A stretch of DNA of 64,000 nucleotides from the NCBI GenBank assembly GCA_028023455.1, contig JAQFVV010006272.1:3019127-3083126 (forward strand). The letters are read 5' to 3'. Positions within the stretch are counted from its first letter, which is position 1. Every line of letters starts with the position of its first letter. This document shows, in pieces, positions 20,886 to 33,339 of this stretch. Position numbers and translations under genes: made by a program. The notes below the pieces were generated by a model. The model searched no databases. It was not told the origin of the DNA and worked only from the letters and a program-made list of their open reading frames with translations. The DNA comes from Epiperipatus broadwayi (lineage: Eukaryota; Onychophora; Udeonychophora; Euonychophora; Peripatidae).

Positions 20886-21900
20886 ATGCCCATGAAACAC
20901 CTTGACAGTCTGGAGAATTATTTCCAGTTGAACCAGATAAAAGAAAGTGAGCAAGTGGCTATTTCATGTAATCATTTATAAGGACCTGCTAAGGAATGGT
21001 GAAACTTGACAATAAAAAAAACAATAACTGCCTATTCTGGATACAACTTTTGATCCAAAGAGCCCCAAGAAGTGATCAGATATCAAATTATATAGAGAAG
21101 ATTTTACTTAACAGATGGTAAAAGTTACACATGATTCTTTACAGCAAAGTGTCGAAATTAAGGTCATTATCTGTCTGTGGCATAACCAAAAGCCAGATCA
21201 TCATTATTTAGCATAACTTATTCTTTTGTGTTGAATAGATAATCATCAGCACTGACTAAAAAATCATGGAAAAAGTGGCTGAGTTTTTAAATGCCATTAA
21301 ATGGGCACCAAAATCAAGATGAAGAAAACAAGCTCAACACATTAAATCAACAGTCAAACAAAAGGAATGAAGCATCTATTGGTTGTATCAGAATAAAAGA
21401 TGACAGAAGTTTCTGATCTTACAGATTGGTAACAATGTAGAAGAAACTCTAATAAAAGAGATATAATTTCCATAATAAACAATTCTAGAAGTTCTCTAAG
21501 CCCAGAAAAACAAAACACTCCAGAAAAATCACCAAAGAATTCATCAAATTCAGGAATTAGTATTGCAATAGAAAAAGATAGAGGTAGATCCAGAAAGTAA
21601 ATTGAGAATGGGATCCAAACTAGTATGAACAAACAGCAATGACTCAGAAGATAGCAGAACATATATCAAATCAACTAGGATAAGAATTCCATCACCACTG
21701 CAAAATATCTTAATAGATGTAAACTTGATGTTAGAAAACAATAAAGAATGACTTATTCTCTGCTAACCCTGGAACTGTTAAAAGGGAAATGTTGTAAGGA
21801 GAAAACCAATTATTTGTAATGTCTTTTAAAGATAATATATGTACAATCCCAAAAGTGACATTAAAATTTCTAAAAAGAGAAATTAGCAGCTTGCTAGAAA
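20886..21900 (+). pseudogene. Decayed Ty3/gypsy-like gag
   Basis: Reading from the ATG at 20891, the first 45 codons follow the gag of 3-617: an HLDSLENYFQL stretch, QVAIS and PAKEW, aligning with HLDSLKMFFQF, KVAIA and SAREW there. Internal stop codons appear after about 27 residues and again at the second W of the EWW signature. Downstream, weak gag-like and post-gag words can be followed in shifting frames to about 21900. It is a dead copy of the same broad gag lineage as the gag at the window start, more diverged and oriented the same way. Confidence 0.6.
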
Positions 21901-22950
21901 GTAATAGTGACTATTATTGATATTGGATAAACATTTAAATTAATAATTTAAATGCAGGAAATAACTAAGAAGCATATGACCAGGACAGTCATTTATTAAT
22001 TTATACAGAGAATAAAAAATTATTTTGTAATTTGTTTAAAGTATTCTATTTCTGGTGTTGTGTTGGGATTTGGTCATTTATATGAGATATTATGTTATCA
22101 TGTGCTATTTTGAAATTGTAGATTGTCTCAGGTGCTGCTACAACATATTTTTTTCTTTTCCAAGTAGTTTGCTAACTTACCTGTAAGTGTCAGAGAAAGC
22201 AAAGGCAATTTGAATGTTTATTAAATTTATCAGTCTCTAAGAATTACAAAAAAGCAAAGCTTAAATTCCATATGGTATTTATCAGCCTCTAAGAATCAAA
22301 AGAGGGCAAGGTTAGATTTTATTTTGATGTATTGTGGGTCTCTTATCAGAAGTCCAACTGAGATCATCCTTCTGCATCCATGTTTTATTGTACATCTTGA
22401 TGTCTATGATGAAATTTTTATAGATCCTAGAATTGAAAACTTATGCATTCTTTATAACATCCAATGTCAAGTAAGTCTCTGCATATTATGGACATGTGTA
22501 TTCTTTAAAATCTTATTTATGAAAAAGTCTGAAATACAGCAATAATTAGAGAAATGAATAAAATTTGTTTTGTATTCAGCATTATATATATATATTGCTC
22601 CACAACATGTATCAGCCTCTGTGGTGAATTTATTGGCTTTTATTTCTGATTTTTAAGATTAAGAAACACCATAGTCTTCCTTCTCAATATGTGAGTGAAT
22701 GAACTTTAATTTTAATATGTATTTACAATCATAACAGATAAAACTAAATATGACTTTATTCCCTGGTGGTTGTGAAACCACCAGCCGAGCAGTGATTGCT
22801 AAAAATCTTCTAATATCAGTACCAGGTTATAATTCAACAATGATCTTTTATTTAGGTATTTACAATTTCAGATTATTATTATGTAAAAGATTGTAAGAAT
22901 TGGCAGAATAACTGTATGATATTAAATGGGGCATAGTTAGGCTTTATGAA
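21901..22950. other. Spacer with a short repeated word and a strong hairpin
   Basis: TTATCAG(T/C)CTCTAAGAAT occurs twice (near 22228 and 22288) with related following sequence, and a shorter form near 22611. A perfect 9-bp stem, CTGGTGGTT/AACCACCAG, with a 4-base loop lies at about 22763-22784. The 73-codon ORF at 22324-22545 has no recognised domain. Confidence 0.4.
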
Positions 22951-22959
22951 CTTAGAAAA

Positions 22960-23440
22960 AAAAGTCAATTGACTTTAAAAATGGACATATATTATATACT
23001 ACAAAGGCATGGATATTGAAAGAACAAGCGGAATAGGATTTATTACAAATGAAAAGATGAATAATATTGTAGACATTGATGATATATCATAAAGAATGAC
23101 AAGATTAATTAGTCAACTTAATAGAATATATTAAGTAATGAAAAAGTGAAAGATTTTTATATAGATGTACAAAATGCTTTAATTAGACCACACAACATTT
23201 TGAAATTCTCATGAGAGACTTATGATAGAATTAACAAATGATTGAAAGTTAAAAGTGATATGGATAAATGTGAATATGGTGATAAAAATTGAACAGAACA
23301 CAGACTTTTGTAGTTTTCAGGAAGTGAGAAACTTTAGATTATGATTTTTTTTTTTAGGAAAAAGCTAAATGGAAATATACATGGAAGTATCCAAATAAAG
23401 ACATAGCAGAATTGAATTATTTTGATTAATATATATATAT
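22960..23440 (+). pseudogene. RTE-type LINE, endonuclease-domain fossil
   Basis: In shifting frames the translation follows the APE-like endonuclease of RTE LINEs: an ERTSGIGFITN stretch, a DFYIDVQNAL stretch, an H-F-I-L-M turn in place of the usual GDFNA, and a K-KYTWK-P segment like the late endonuclease core. Many stops and frame breaks. It lies upstream, on the same strand, of the RT fossil that resumes at 25430, so both are probably one element split by the 2-kb insertion between them. Confidence 0.5.
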
Positions 23441-25425
23441 TGTGAGAGTACCATATGAGCCTCACCTAAAACAATTTGTGTTTCTTTGTGAATTTAACTG
23501 TGCCTATATCGAATCAACAGATATAAATAACTTACACCTATCTTAAGCTTTTCATGTATCAGCTATATATATAGACTAGTTAGTATTAAAAGAATAATTC
23601 TAAAAATGAATAATTCTAGTTTATTTATACACACACATAAATAAAATGTTTCTAACTAATAGTATTTTTTTTTTTTGTTAATATAAAACTTGACATTTGA
23701 CAAAGTCTTAAGTCAACATTGCATTTTTATCAGTTGAAACAAAGGAAATAAATGTTTGGGGTTCATTACAAATTGTATATGTTAAACAATAGAGAGCGTG
23801 AGGGTGATTATGTGATATGCTTGCAGAAATTAATCCAGTATAAAAACGAACTAATATTGTTATAACAATAATCTTCTATTTAGTTATCAAGGCAAGAACT
23901 ACGTCTGTAAATTTAAATGTGTTCGAATTTAGAACACATTTAAGAAAAAAAAAAAAAGAAGATTCAATATTTTAAAACCTGCTTCAAATAATTAATTTAC
24001 TGCCTTTTAATATTATAAAGAACTATAGAAAAATAATCAGTGAAATTAACAAGGTTATAAAAGTTATCAATGTCTTCGAAATGAGCTTTCAAAATATATA
24101 TTTAAGAAGACAAAAATTTATAAAGATGTTCTTTGGCTAGATAATTTATGCCAGAGATTTCTGCTGATGTTTTAAACCCAAACATGTAAATTTATTCCTA
24201 CTTAATCAATGCCTAAAATATAATCGTTGTAATTCTCATTTAAAAAGCTGCCTTAATATTGGAGTATTATATTGAAGAAGATGTTAAATATTTTACTATG
24301 CAAATATTTAAAAGAATGAATATCTGGACTGCCTCTTCGAAGGATGATCAATGAACTTTATGTTTCAACATTCATCGTCATTTTATTTCGTCTAAGGAGG
24401 GATATAAAACCGTTATTCTTTCTCGTCTTGGATTACTTCATTATGTATTTTAATAACCCTTAAACTTTATTTCCTTTGTGGATAATTATATTTACTTAGA
24501 AAAATTACTTAGTATATTAAAGTGGGGAACTGATAAGATGAACACTTTATTTTTTTTATTTATTTAATAAAATTTAGATGTTGATATTTTGATATATACT
24601 CTGATGGAAATGACAGCTGACTAAGGTAAACGTTTTTAAAATTATTTCAATTTGGAAGTAAGTTTTATGATATTCCAAATTGAATCTTACCTGACAATTA
24701 ACATAATTTCTTTTTAAACATACATAACTAATATCAGGATACATTCTATTATTAATCTAGTGTGAATGGATGTTATCGTATATAGACATACAACACACAC
24801 TGAATCATTTTAATGACACAATAGGTAGATTTATAATGTATCATGTGTATTATTTATTATACACATGATTTTAAATTATATATATGTAAATGATTATATT
24901 TTTTTTTGAATATTAAATAATTTATTAGTGTATATATATAAGCACAGATTATAATTCTAAATTTTAATATTTTTATGTGGTAATATTTTTGTTTTTATTA
25001 CGGATTAAAATGTGTTAAACTTGATTTTAAAATTAAACAAGTCTCGTTTGTTTATTTTATTTAGTCGTTTTATAAAACCAAGAATTATAAATATACATAC
25101 TCATGCATATATATGTTAAATCAGCTTAATGATTTAATATTTATAAAGAAGTTATATATAACTTATACTAAATTTATCATTACTATGGGATACTTGTGGA
25201 AATGCCTGAAGAGAGTCAATTGCAATTTTTACTCTGAGCTCGAATTCCGAGAGTAACAAGGTTATTAATAGAGGAGTGGATTGGATTATATTTTAAATCA
25301 CATCATCCATGGCATTCTATAAGAAGACTCAAAGTCTGACTATAGGTAGATGCGACTTCCTCGAGTCCTGAAAAGGATCATCCCGTTATAATATATATAT
25401 ATATTGTTCTTAATAAATTCAGCAT
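23441..25425. other. 2-kb insertion inside the RTE fossil, unidentified
   Basis: The segment separates the endonuclease and RT parts of the RTE copy, and both edges carry ATATATATATTG. No ORF of note. A more complex stretch at 24310-24480 and another at 25200-25385 stand out from homopolymer-rich sequence, but no family is recognised. Confidence 0.35.
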
Positions 25426-25429
25426 AGGA

Positions 25430-26515
25430 AATGGACTAATTAGTGAAATGTAAGAAATGTGTCTAATTGATGTAAGTTGCATGTTATAGCAAAACTAGAG
25501 ACAAAAGTTATGCCTAATCTTCGGAAACATTCCAATAAAGTTAAATTAAAAGTGGTAAAATGTTTAAAAATATCAGATTTTGAAATGGTTTAGATTTGAA
25601 TGAAATCAATAGAAAAATAATTGATATTTATAAGCACTGCAGCAAAGATATCTGATTCAAAGATGTAGCAATTTATCAGTAAATTATGTACAGAGACAAG
25701 AAATAATATGAAAATATATAAAACTAATCAAGAAGAATTGAATAAAAGTTCCAAAAATGCAAAACAGTTTTTCGAAATTGATAGAAAATCTACTTCTGTA
25801 AAATAAAAAAAATGAAACTATTATTAAAAAAAGGAGATGACATTTAAAATGTGTGGAAGAATTATAAAAAAAAATTATATAGCAATAAAGAGTAAGAAAG
25901 CATAGTACTCCCTACAAATACTACTACTTCTGAATTGTCTAATATTTTAAATAAAGAAGTGAGACATGCAATTAAAGCTACAAAGAGAAAAGCTTCAGTA
26001 TTTCTGGAATTATAATTAGCATCTTAAAAGAAGCAGATAAAAAAATTAAATATTGTTTGAAAAGTTACATATAGAATATTTCAATGATAAAGATGTACCA
26101 AGTGATTGGAAGAATGCAGTAGTAATATTGATTTTTAAAAAAGGTGATAGAAAGTTATTAGAAATACAGACCAGTCAGTCTTTTATCAGTTTCATATAAA
26201 ATTTTTATCAAGTTATTTGAAATTTATCTATAGCCAACTTTGGATTGTCATCAACCAAATAAAATGATTTAAAATGACTTTAACACAGTGGATTACATTC
26301 AAGTATTGAAAGAAGATATAGTAATGACCAATAAATAAGAATTTTCATTATGCTTGGGATTTGTAGATTATGAAGCCATTTGATTCTTTAAGCATTATTA
26401 TAGTGATTAAAGCACTTATCATCAAGTTATAGACTCATGATATGATCATATTTTGAAGAATATTAACAATGAGAAATAGTCACTGAGAAGGTGACTCTAA
26501 GGTAAGTGAATATTT
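25430..26515 (+). pseudogene. RTE-type LINE, linker and N-terminal RT fossil
   Basis: Matches the better-preserved RTE copy at 38270-39420: a PNLRKHSNK-K start (PNLQKYPNEFK there), ILKEA, YRPVSLLSVSYKIF, TVDYIQVL, and SLCLGFVDYEA before the catalytic KAFDS region. Numerous stops and frameshifts. It breaks off just after LKNI-N at 26465, where another element is inserted; the RT resumes at about 27530. Confidence 0.7.
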
Positions 26516-26529
26516 AAAGCAATTCAAAT

Positions 26530-27432
26530 GCAACTTCTTCTTTATAAATCTTTATTTATTGCATAAACTATTATAAATTACAATAACACTCTAACATTTC
26601 TACTATATTCTTTTATACACTTTCTCAACAACTAAAAAAATACATAAAATAATAAATATAAATACAAATATTTCACAATAATTCAATACATATAACAAAT
26701 ATAAAGTACTTTTACCTTAAATCTCTTCTCACTAACAATCTTAAATTTAAAACAACATTTAAATGCAAAATTTATGAACATATGAATCAATTTAAACATA
26801 TAGATTTTAAAATGGAATCATTGGAATGATATTATGAAAGAATTATAAAAGAAGGTATTTATATAAATGAAATGAAACCTATAATGAATAAGTTGTCAAT
26901 TGTAAAAAAAATAAAATTAATAGATTGATTTAATTAATGTGAAAATTGTAATTAAATAATTATAGGGGATTATTTTAAAAAAGGTAACGAATGTAATAGA
27001 AATTAAAGATTGTTTGTGAAAAGAAATTTAAGGTAAAAGTAATTTGTATTTGCTATGTGTATTGAATTATTGTGGAATATTTGTATTTATATTTACTGTT
27101 TTTATATGTTTTAGTTGTTTCCTGAGTAAATCTTTAAAAGAATATAGTCAAATGTTGGAGTATTATTGTAATTTATAATAGTTTATATAAATAATATTTA
27201 TTTTACAAAGCGCAGATGGTATTGAAATTAAACTGAGAGAGTGCAAACCTCTCAAGCGCTTAGCCAATCAGATCACAAATACTGAGACAGAGAATTTAAC
27301 AAGAAAAGAGTGGTTCCACTCTCTTCTTTAATTGTCTTTCTATATATCTGATTGGCTAAGCGCTTGAGAGGTTTGCACTCTCTCAGTTTAATAGTTTATA
27401 TAATAAATCAAGTTTTATAAAGAAGTTACATG
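26530..27432. mobile_element. Inverted-repeat element inside the RTE fossil
   Basis: Arms of about 170-180 bp (26551-26722 and 27025-27203) are inverted copies sharing AAACTATTATAAATTACAAT, ATTCTTTTA and TTTTACCTTAAAT. The outer tip of the right arm is displaced: it continues after the insert at 27228-27391, where ATAGTTTATATAATAAATC to AAGAAGTTAC mirrors the left tip at 26529-26575. No ORF of note between the arms. A MITE or foldback transposon is likely; the superfamily is not recognised. Confidence 0.65.
27228..27391. mobile_element. Palindromic MITE-like element with perfect 46-bp arms
   Basis: 27228-27273 and 27346-27391 are exact reverse complements (46 of 46 by eye), starting TTAAACTGAGAGAGTGCAAA. 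The 72-base centre continues as an imperfect palindrome, so the single strand would fold almost end to end. An ATAGTTTATATAA word on both sides (about 27178 and 27391) looks like duplicated target sequence, suggesting that the mobile unit includes some sequence left of the arm. No coding capacity. It lies inside the larger inverted-repeat element, which is inside an RTE LINE. Strong arm identity implies recent insertion or selection for pairing. Confidence 0.75.
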
Positions 27433-27524
27433 TGACTTGTTTTATATATTGAAATTAATGGGCTATTTTTAAAATAGAAGTCTGTATTTGTTTTGTTATT
27501 AATTTACTTCTTTTAAATGAATAT

Positions 27525-28185
27525 TATTGGGCCATCTAAATTTTGCAGATGATGTGGTTGTTTTGAAAAGAATGTTTCAAAACTTATTGCAAGATTTGTG
27601 AAATTAAGAAAATAAGTCTAAAAATGAATAATAAAAAACTAGAGCAATGTCCAATGGATTTTTTTTTAAAAAAAATCATGATGTTAAAGCAGTGGATGAG
27701 ATTAATCACTCAATTATATTTATATGAAAAGCTTTTGGTATGCATAATATTAAGATATTTTTATGTTTGAAAAGGATTTTAATAAATGTGTTTTACCAGT
27801 TTTTGCTTATGGATCTAAGACTTGGATATTTAACAGAATAGTGACATAGAGACATCAGGCCATTTAACAAGATATTGAAAGATATATGTTAGGATTAATA
27901 AGAAAAGATTGAAAAGAATTATCATGGCTAAAAGAATAAACATATCACTGGTGTCATTGAGACAATTAAGTGATTGAAGTGGAGTTATCCTGACCATATT
28001 GCTAAAAGATATAATCAATGGATTGTTGCAATCTTACACTGGATGCCAAGAGATTATAAAAGACTAGAAAGGGATTATGTATGAGATCGATGGATGAAAT
28101 AAGAAATTGTACTGATTTGAAGAAAAGAGTCTAAAGATTGGCAAACTCGATTCAACTTAGAGAAACCCTCTATCCTGCATAATGT
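27525..28185 (+). pseudogene. RTE-type LINE, C-terminal RT fossil
   Basis: Resumes with the catalytic box: TTT GCA GAT GAT at 27541-27552 encodes FADD, intact, followed by VVVL. Further matches to the copy at 39550-40316 are VLPVFAYGSKTW, LGLIRKD, the AGHIV-like region with NQWIV-ILHWMPRDYKR, and RWMDEIRNC. Stops and frameshifts are frequent, so it is dead. The trimeric TGA tail of the family is not clearly visible at this end. Confidence 0.7.
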
Positions 28186-28890
28186 AATATATTTAGACAA
28201 GCACACAGATACTTATTATATTTTCAATATTTATGTCTATTAAGTCTTAAAAATCTGATAATTCTTATATATATATATATATGAGTGTTTGCGTGTGCGT
28301 AAAAGAGTTTGTATGTAAATGTTTTTTTGTAACAACGAAATAAGTAAAATCTAAGTTTATTGATAAGTTGCTAGAGAAAAATCACTATTTTTTTAAATAT
28401 ATCGAAAGATTCGTTTCCAGCAGGTTAAAATATTGAAAAATAAGAGTTTGTTCTGATTTTGTGTCCAATAACATAAAAAATTTAATATGTGCAAAATTGA
28501 ATTTTTTTGATACATTTATTAAACTTTCAGAAAACATTTAAAAATCAGAAATTAATAGACGTAGATAAAAGAATGAAATGAAAGTAATTGTAATAAAGAG
28601 ATTTATTTCAAATTGTCATTGTCTTTCAAATATATTGTATATATATACACACATACATACATATACACGTACAATTTCACAAAATAGGACACACTCAATC
28701 ATCCATCAACAGAAAAGTCTGAGTTCGAATCCCACATATATTACATAAATAAATGCACGTTTAAGCCTGTACAATGTTTTAATAAATTCTTTTATAAAAT
28801 AAATCATAATTAAACCGAGAATCCTAATTCCATACATCCAATCAACAGCCAAAACCTTTATTAACAAACTATCATGTGACTTTGAAGTCA
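28186..28890. other. Spacer with a tRNA-like T-arm word
   Basis: AT-rich. GAGTTCGAATCCC at about 28720-28732 matches an RNA polymerase III B box (GGTTCGANTCC) and follows AAAGTCT as in family P3 copies, so this is probably a P3 remnant. No complete tRNA fold. Confidence 0.35.
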
Positions 28891-28897
28891 CTTTCCA

Positions 28898-29260
28898 TTT
28901 ACCTCCTAACACCAATAGACTTATCAATAACACCAAAGATAGGATTAAACCTGAACTCACCCCTCAAATTGTATACAAAATTACCTGCCTCCAAAAAACT
29001 GCATGGGAACATATTGCAGAGAAACTTAAACCAACAATGCAACCAGAGTAGCCCAACATAGACACCTCTACAACAGAACCAAAACTAAGCTTGAAGGCAA
29101 TTCAATTTTTGTTGAACACAAGAGAGCCATAGGCCATGCCTTACTACCTACCACAGCCAGTGTTATCTGCTCTGAAAGAAACGACACTAAACACGAAGTC
29201 ATGAAGGCTTACTACATAGTGGGGGACCCTGCAGCAATCAGTAGAAGAGAGGCCTGCTTT
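28898..29260 (+). pseudogene. Penelope-like element, GIY-YIG endonuclease fragment
   Basis: Two frames joined by a frameshift near 28995. The first reads a region with LINNTKDRIKPELTPQIVYK then ITC, as upstream of the GIY-YIG core. The second reads NCMGTYCRET, a V-QHRHLY stretch, SIFVEHKRAIGHA, then VICSERNDTKHEVMKAYYI. This order (cysteine motif, GTY, ET, R-H, EH-GH, V-ER--K-EVMEAYYI) is that of the endonuclease at the C-terminus of Penelope-like retroelements. One in-frame stop follows RET. No RT part is seen upstream, so this is a 3' fragment. Confidence 0.6.
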
Positions 29261-31585
29261 TCTCTATCTCGAAAATGGTCGATGTAGCATTTTCACATGA
29301 ATTTGCATAAAATTTGCATTAACATAATTACAGTTCTTAAATAAATTTTAGTAACCATGAATATGGGACTATGAACTATTCCCAAAGCGCTTGGCAGTAA
29401 CATTTGGATAATATTTATTTTCAAGCACTATTAACAGCTTCATTATCTGTGCGCAAAGCATATATATATATATTAATTTCACACTATGAAATTTTTAATG
29501 AGCTAAGATATTAATAAAATTAGAAATATTTTACCAGGAATATATTTCAATGATCGTTTAATTTGTAACAATTATGAAAAATAATAATCTCTTTGTTGAA
29601 GTGTTTATTCTAAGTTTCTTTATATTTACGTGATGAATGCATGTGATAAAAACTCAAATCTTGACTGAAAACTTTCTATTATTATTCAAGTTCTGACAGA
29701 ACTTAAAAATATATATTAATAACGTTTATTAACCACGTTTAATATGATTGGTGTTTGATTATTACGAATATCTGTACCAATTATTTAATATATGATTTTA
29801 ATCTATATATGTATGTCAATATATATATAATATAGTATGTAAATTGTCTACTACTAACTATTAAGAAACAATTCCTTTACAACTCCCCAAAAAGTAATAA
29901 TGAAAGAAAAGGTATTACCCATTGGGTTCGCCGATTTTTCAATAGTTAGTTACTTTATCCTTTATTAAGTTACCTCTATACTAACCAATTTGGAAGATAT
30001 ATTTATTAATTGGAAAAAAAAAAAGCCTATTTGGAATTTTTTTTAAAATGTAAGCATTACTAGAATTAAATTTTTATTTTAAATAATGAGTTTAGCAGGC
30101 ACATAAACTACAATGTCTAAAAATCCATTTTGTATATACATAAAGAGAGAAAGAAACAATAAAAAGAAAAAGATATTACAATAATTAAAAGTTTCTACTA
30201 CAACTTAATAAATGAAGCAGCAAATATAAAAATGCTAATCACATGAAAAAGTAGTCTCATCATATATTACATTTCAACATAATCCACTTTTTTTTTTAAC
30301 TCGGATAGTTAAAAAATTATGTTCATACACATGATTTTATACATTCACTGTAATAATTATTATTAAAAATATAATACTACCTTTTATAGTCTTAAATTTA
30401 ATGATCTTTTAAAGAAAATTTTACAATAAATAATTGTTTTTGATATCTCGTGAATGCACAGTTGAGTAACTTATTTTAAAATTTAAACAATTCCTTGACA
30501 GAAAAATAATACTATCTTTTAGTCAAGTCGTTTATCATATTTGTCTGTACATGCATAAGAGACCTCACTGTTTCGCTGTTTTGTATCTTCCGGCCATGAC
30601 TTCAATCTGAATTTTAATTCCCATTAAACAAATTGGGCTGAAGCATTTTTTTTAGACAATGGACTTTGCTAATCTAAACAAATCATTATTAATCAGTAAA
30701 TGAATATATAGCTACCCTTCTCAAGTGAGTAAAATATTTCATCCTTTCATCACTCAGTAATTGATAAACTTAGTGAGAAAGATCTTTACATCCATATTTT
30801 TATATGAGGAGTTAACTATCAATTGAGACTTTGTCTTGCAATTGGATATTTAAAGATTTATCTTTTATACAGATGTATTTGCCTACTTCTGGGCCCACAA
30901 TAAGAAGATACTAAAATGACCTCCAGATATGAAGGTTAACAATAGATACCAAATAAATAGTGCTCAACTATGATATCCTGCTGTTGTGTAGGATATGGTA
31001 TTGGTTCAGCAAAGGCTAGATACAAACAGTTCTTTTTCTATCTTTCTCTTTTTTTTCTTCAGCCAGTTGAGTTATTATAGGGCCTGGTCATTATGAGATT
31101 TTCATGTCATCAAAGAACCTGTAATAACTGACAATGGGATTTCTGCTTGTGCAATAACATTTCCATCTTTTTAATTGCAGACTCAGCATCTCTAGCTCTA
31201 TCATTCCCTATTTCTTACTTGTATTTTTTTTTAGCTCAAGCCCTCAAGAATTAAGAAAGCAATGATAGACACATGCTTAGTAGGTTAGCAGTTTTAGATG
31301 TGATCTTTGAAGCAGTACAATCACCAAAAGTTTCAACTAGCAAAGTGTTATATTTAGGCAGCCTATATATGAATCACCTGCCTACAAAAAAATTGGAAGA
31401 ACCTAGAAAATGTGGTCTAAGTATGGTATGACCCATATTTTGCTAGGTTAAAATGCCTTATGTATTACTCATTTTAATTATAGAAATAATAGAAATACTA
31501 AGAGTAATAGTACTAGTGATATAATATTGGTAGTGCTAAAAGAAAGTATTACAAATATAAATATATATTTTTAAAATATATTGAC
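29261..31585. other. AT-rich spacer, possibly including the 5' end of the next LINE
   Basis: No gene recognised. The part at 30880-31430 is less AT-rich and may be the untranslated 5' region of the LINE whose endonuclease begins near 31590, but no second copy is available for comparison. Confidence 0.35.
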
Positions 31586-31589
31586 TGTG

Positions 31590-32655
31590 CAAACTTTACT
31601 TAAAACAAGCTCTACAAGACTAAAACAGAGGACTGCACTTGTGGCTAAATATTATACTTCCTTTTTCTGTAAGAAAAGGTTTTTTTGGAAAAATGGTTCA
31701 GTCATTAAAAAAAGAATGCATAGGGTTGAATTTGCTGTATAATCTAATTTAGTATCTTCTATTATTGGAATTCTCATTGTAATAATGAAGGATTAATGAC
31801 CTTGTATAATGGTTCTAGAGCTCATTTTGTCAGTGGCTATGCTCCAACCTTAAATTCATAGAAATTCAGATAAGTAAATCTTTTATTTCTTGTTAGAGAG
31901 CAAAATTACAGCAATACCATTAATAGATCAAATTTTTCTTCATAGTGACTTTAATGCACATGTTAGTAAAAATAGTAAACTTTGGTCAAAAATTATTGGA
32001 AACAATGGTATTGGGGCTGTAAATTCAAATGATTTGTTATTGTCGAATTTACGCCCAATGCATGGATTGACTATTCCAAACACTATTTGGAGGGGGGCAC
32101 ACTACAAAAGAACATGATATTTAAAAGATTATATTATTGTTAGAATTCAAAATCAAGAGAAGTTCACATTACATATGCACTCAGAACTGATATTGTTGGA
32201 CATATCATAGACTAGTATGCTCTAAGATTAAAATGATAGTTGCATTAAAAATAGATATTATTCCAATCATATTCACAAGAAAATTGATTTTTATTCTTTA
32301 AAAAAATCTACTATACTACTAAATTTAATAGTTATTAACCACTAAAACTGCTAATTTGGATTTTCAAAACTGTCATATTATTGAAGTATGGAATTCTCTT
32401 ATAGAGTCATGATATAGATACAAGTAAATATATTTGTTGGTTAACTAAGAAGCATCATGATTGGTTTTCTGATAATGATTATATTATTAGTGATTTAATT
32501 AAAAATAAACATGTGTCAGTCTCTGCTTAGAAAAATAATGGATTAAATGTGAAATTTCATAATATAAAATATCTGAAGGCAGAAAAGAAGTTTACTGGTT
32601 GACAAAAAACTTAAAAATAATTGGTGAATTAAAACTGAGTTGATACCATGAGTAT
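31590..32655 (+). pseudogene. LINE endonuclease region, decayed
   Basis: Successive frames follow the APE-type endonuclease of a widespread non-LTR retrotransposon family, distinct from the RTE copies. Landmarks are RLKQRTALVA near 31620, SGYAPT at 31835-31852, HSDFNAHVSKNSKLW (the GDFNA catalytic turn with G replaced) and NTIW in the ORF 31890-32117, then KKHHDWFSDND at about 32449 in the linker to RT. Several stops and frameshifts. The final match ends near 32650, where an unrelated segment begins. Confidence 0.65.
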
Positions 32656-33335
32656 TGCAGTCATGGTAAAAGTGAAAAATAAGTAGAAATAAATATTACA
32701 CAAACAATTTTACTAGTTAATCACTGATATAAGATACCAATATGAAAAGTAATGTGAAAAATAATACATATATACAGCCAGAAAGGCTTACTAAATAATA
32801 ATGCCAATGTTGCCAGTAACTGTCTCTAAATTCTCATTGGAACCTTCAGTTAAGAAAATTTTCTAAGTACTCCATTGTCTGCTTGTACACTCAATTTCAG
32901 CTTTGCGGTTGTTTTTACTTCACAACATGATGCAATTCTAATGATGATGTATCTTTTCTTCTTAAGTTATGCTTTTTACTATTCCAGATCGTTACCAGGT
33001 AGCAACAGTATAATCTTTTAATTACTTTCACATACTATGAAAATTATTACATTCAAGTTAAACATTCTATTTATTTATAATGATATTTCTATGTTTAAAA
33101 TGGAAACAATTCTTTTAATTTTAATCAGCCTGCTTGATCTCTAAACATTTAGTTTTTTAAAATTGAAACATTTTTTATTAATGAAAATATCTAAGCACAA
33201 ACTTATCTGAAATATTTTACTTAACTAACAAAATATATAACTTATTGTTTACATTATTTAACTCACATAAATATCTATTTTGCTTATAATATTCTTTATT
33301 TATTTTTAACCATAACAGTGGTCATTCTAGATCAT
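32656..33335. other. Insertion in the LINE, unidentified
   Basis: About 0.7 kb without LINE similarity interrupts the linker region. AT-rich, no ORF, no clear inverted ends seen. Confidence 0.35.
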
Positions 33336-33339
33336 TTTC

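Noticed and set aside
21354-21741. Two minus-strand frames of 102 and 63 codons
   Set aside because: Antisense of the decayed gag region; no domain.
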